Shown: one piece after another, positions 6,442 through 6,829 of the stretch | Position numbering within the stretch: the stretch's first letter is position 1 | How the letters are laid out: the number at the start of each line of letters is the position of its first letter | NCBI GenBank assembly: GCA_025455225.1 | Contig: JALOMY010000156.1 | Location: 1-6,829, forward strand | From: Cyclobacteriaceae bacterium | GTDB lineage: Bacteria; Bacteroidota; Bacteroidia; Cytophagales; Cyclobacteriaceae | Direction: 5' to 3' | Length of the DNA stretch: 6,829 nucleotides | Translations under genes and position numbers: made by a program | Notes under the pieces: generated by a model | Told to the model about the DNA's origin: nothing | The model's database searches: none | What the model saw: the letters and a program-made list of their open reading frames with translations, nothing else

Positions 6442-6829
6442 ATGAGAAAAATTGTCTTGTATTTATTTATCCTGGTGACAGCTGGTGAATTGCTTTCACA
6501 CGCACTGGAGGTGCCAGCAATTCATCTTATTTGCAAACCTGCACTGCTTGTTTTATTGATGATCTATTATGTTCTATTGAATCGGGAGATTGATCAGCCG
6601 CTTTCGCGTACACTAATACTTGCTTTATTTTTTTCATGGGGTGGTGATGTATTGCTGATGAAAAGCGATGAAATGTTTTTCATTCTCGGCCTTGTTTCGT
6701 TTTTGATCTCGCACGTGTTTTACATTTTCACCTTCAGGCAATTCCGGGAGGAGGATGATGCAGAGGCCTTGCATGGGCTGCAAAAAGTACGGTTTGCTTT
6801 CCCGGTTATTTTATATGGAACAGGGCTGG
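6442..6829 (+). CDS. YhhN/TMEM86-family membrane protein, putative lysoplasmalogenase (3' end beyond window)
   Basis: Reading from ATG 6442 gives 129 codons with no stop before the right edge. The protein is highly hydrophobic, with about four membrane segments visible. Family-like features are CKPALLVLLM (31-40, the conserved K-P near TM2), FFSWGGDVLLM (63-73, carrying the conserved G-D pair, D69), and FILGLVSFLISHVFYIFTF (80-98), with the conserved F..SH.FY pattern around H91. Characterised members (mammalian TMEM86B and a bacterial homologue) hydrolyse the vinyl-ether bond of lysoplasmalogens. Whether this one does is not known, since many aerobic bacteria carrying YhhN do not make plasmalogens. 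Full members are around 210-230 residues, so roughly 40% is missing. A nearer ATG at 6437 hits a stop after two codons and was not used. The start is 10 bp after the MFS stop, which suggests one transcript. Confidence 0.83.
   Translation, partial: MRKIVLYLFILVTAGELLSHALEVPAIHLICKPALLVLLMIYYVLLNREIDQPLSRTLILALFFSWGGDVLLMKSDEMFFILGLVSFLISHVFYIFTFRQFREEDDAEALHGLQKVRFAFPVILYGTGL

Overview
The window reads as a piece of an ordinary Bacteroidota chromosome (moderate GC, dense genes, short gaps). Three things support this. A promoter of the Bacteroidota type (TAnnTTTG with an upstream TTG) precedes prfB. No gene start has a convincing Shine-Dalgarno sequence. The protein set (IlvE-type BCAT, YhhN, EamA and MFS exporters) fits that phylum. 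I cannot place it more finely; a Cytophagales- or Flavobacteriia-like origin is only a guess.

Layout: two divergent gene clusters flank a 154-bp intergenic region (3981-4134). Leftward on the minus strand, in transcription order, are an EamA/DMT exporter (3980-3060), a GNAT acetyltransferase (3058-2591), a branched-chain aminotransferase (2553-1477), a zinc-free MDR-type quinone oxidoreductase/alcohol dehydrogenase homologue (1480-479) and an FMN-binding pyridoxamine-phosphate-oxidase-like protein (474 to beyond the left edge). Gaps are 1, 37, -4 and 4 bp, so this is probably one operon. Rightward on the plus strand are prfB (release factor 2, with a programmed +1 frameshift), an MFS drug:H+ antiporter-type transporter with a TTG start, and a YhhN/TMEM86 lysoplasmalogenase-family membrane protein that runs off the right edge.

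How they work together: prfB is a housekeeping translation gene whose frameshift site lets RF2 limit its own synthesis. The two genes behind it are close enough to be co-transcribed but have no obvious link to translation termination. The leftward cluster combines amino-acid metabolism (BCAT), small-molecule acetylation, redox enzymes and an exporter of a class that often moves amino acids or other metabolites. A shared role in amino-acid overflow or detoxification is possible but is inference only.

I found no RNA genes, CRISPR arrays, insertion sequences, phage genes or intrinsic terminators, and no stretch over 300 bp without a gene. I see no clearly new biological system. The most notable element is the intact prfB recoding site, with a strong internal SD in a region whose gene starts lack SDs.
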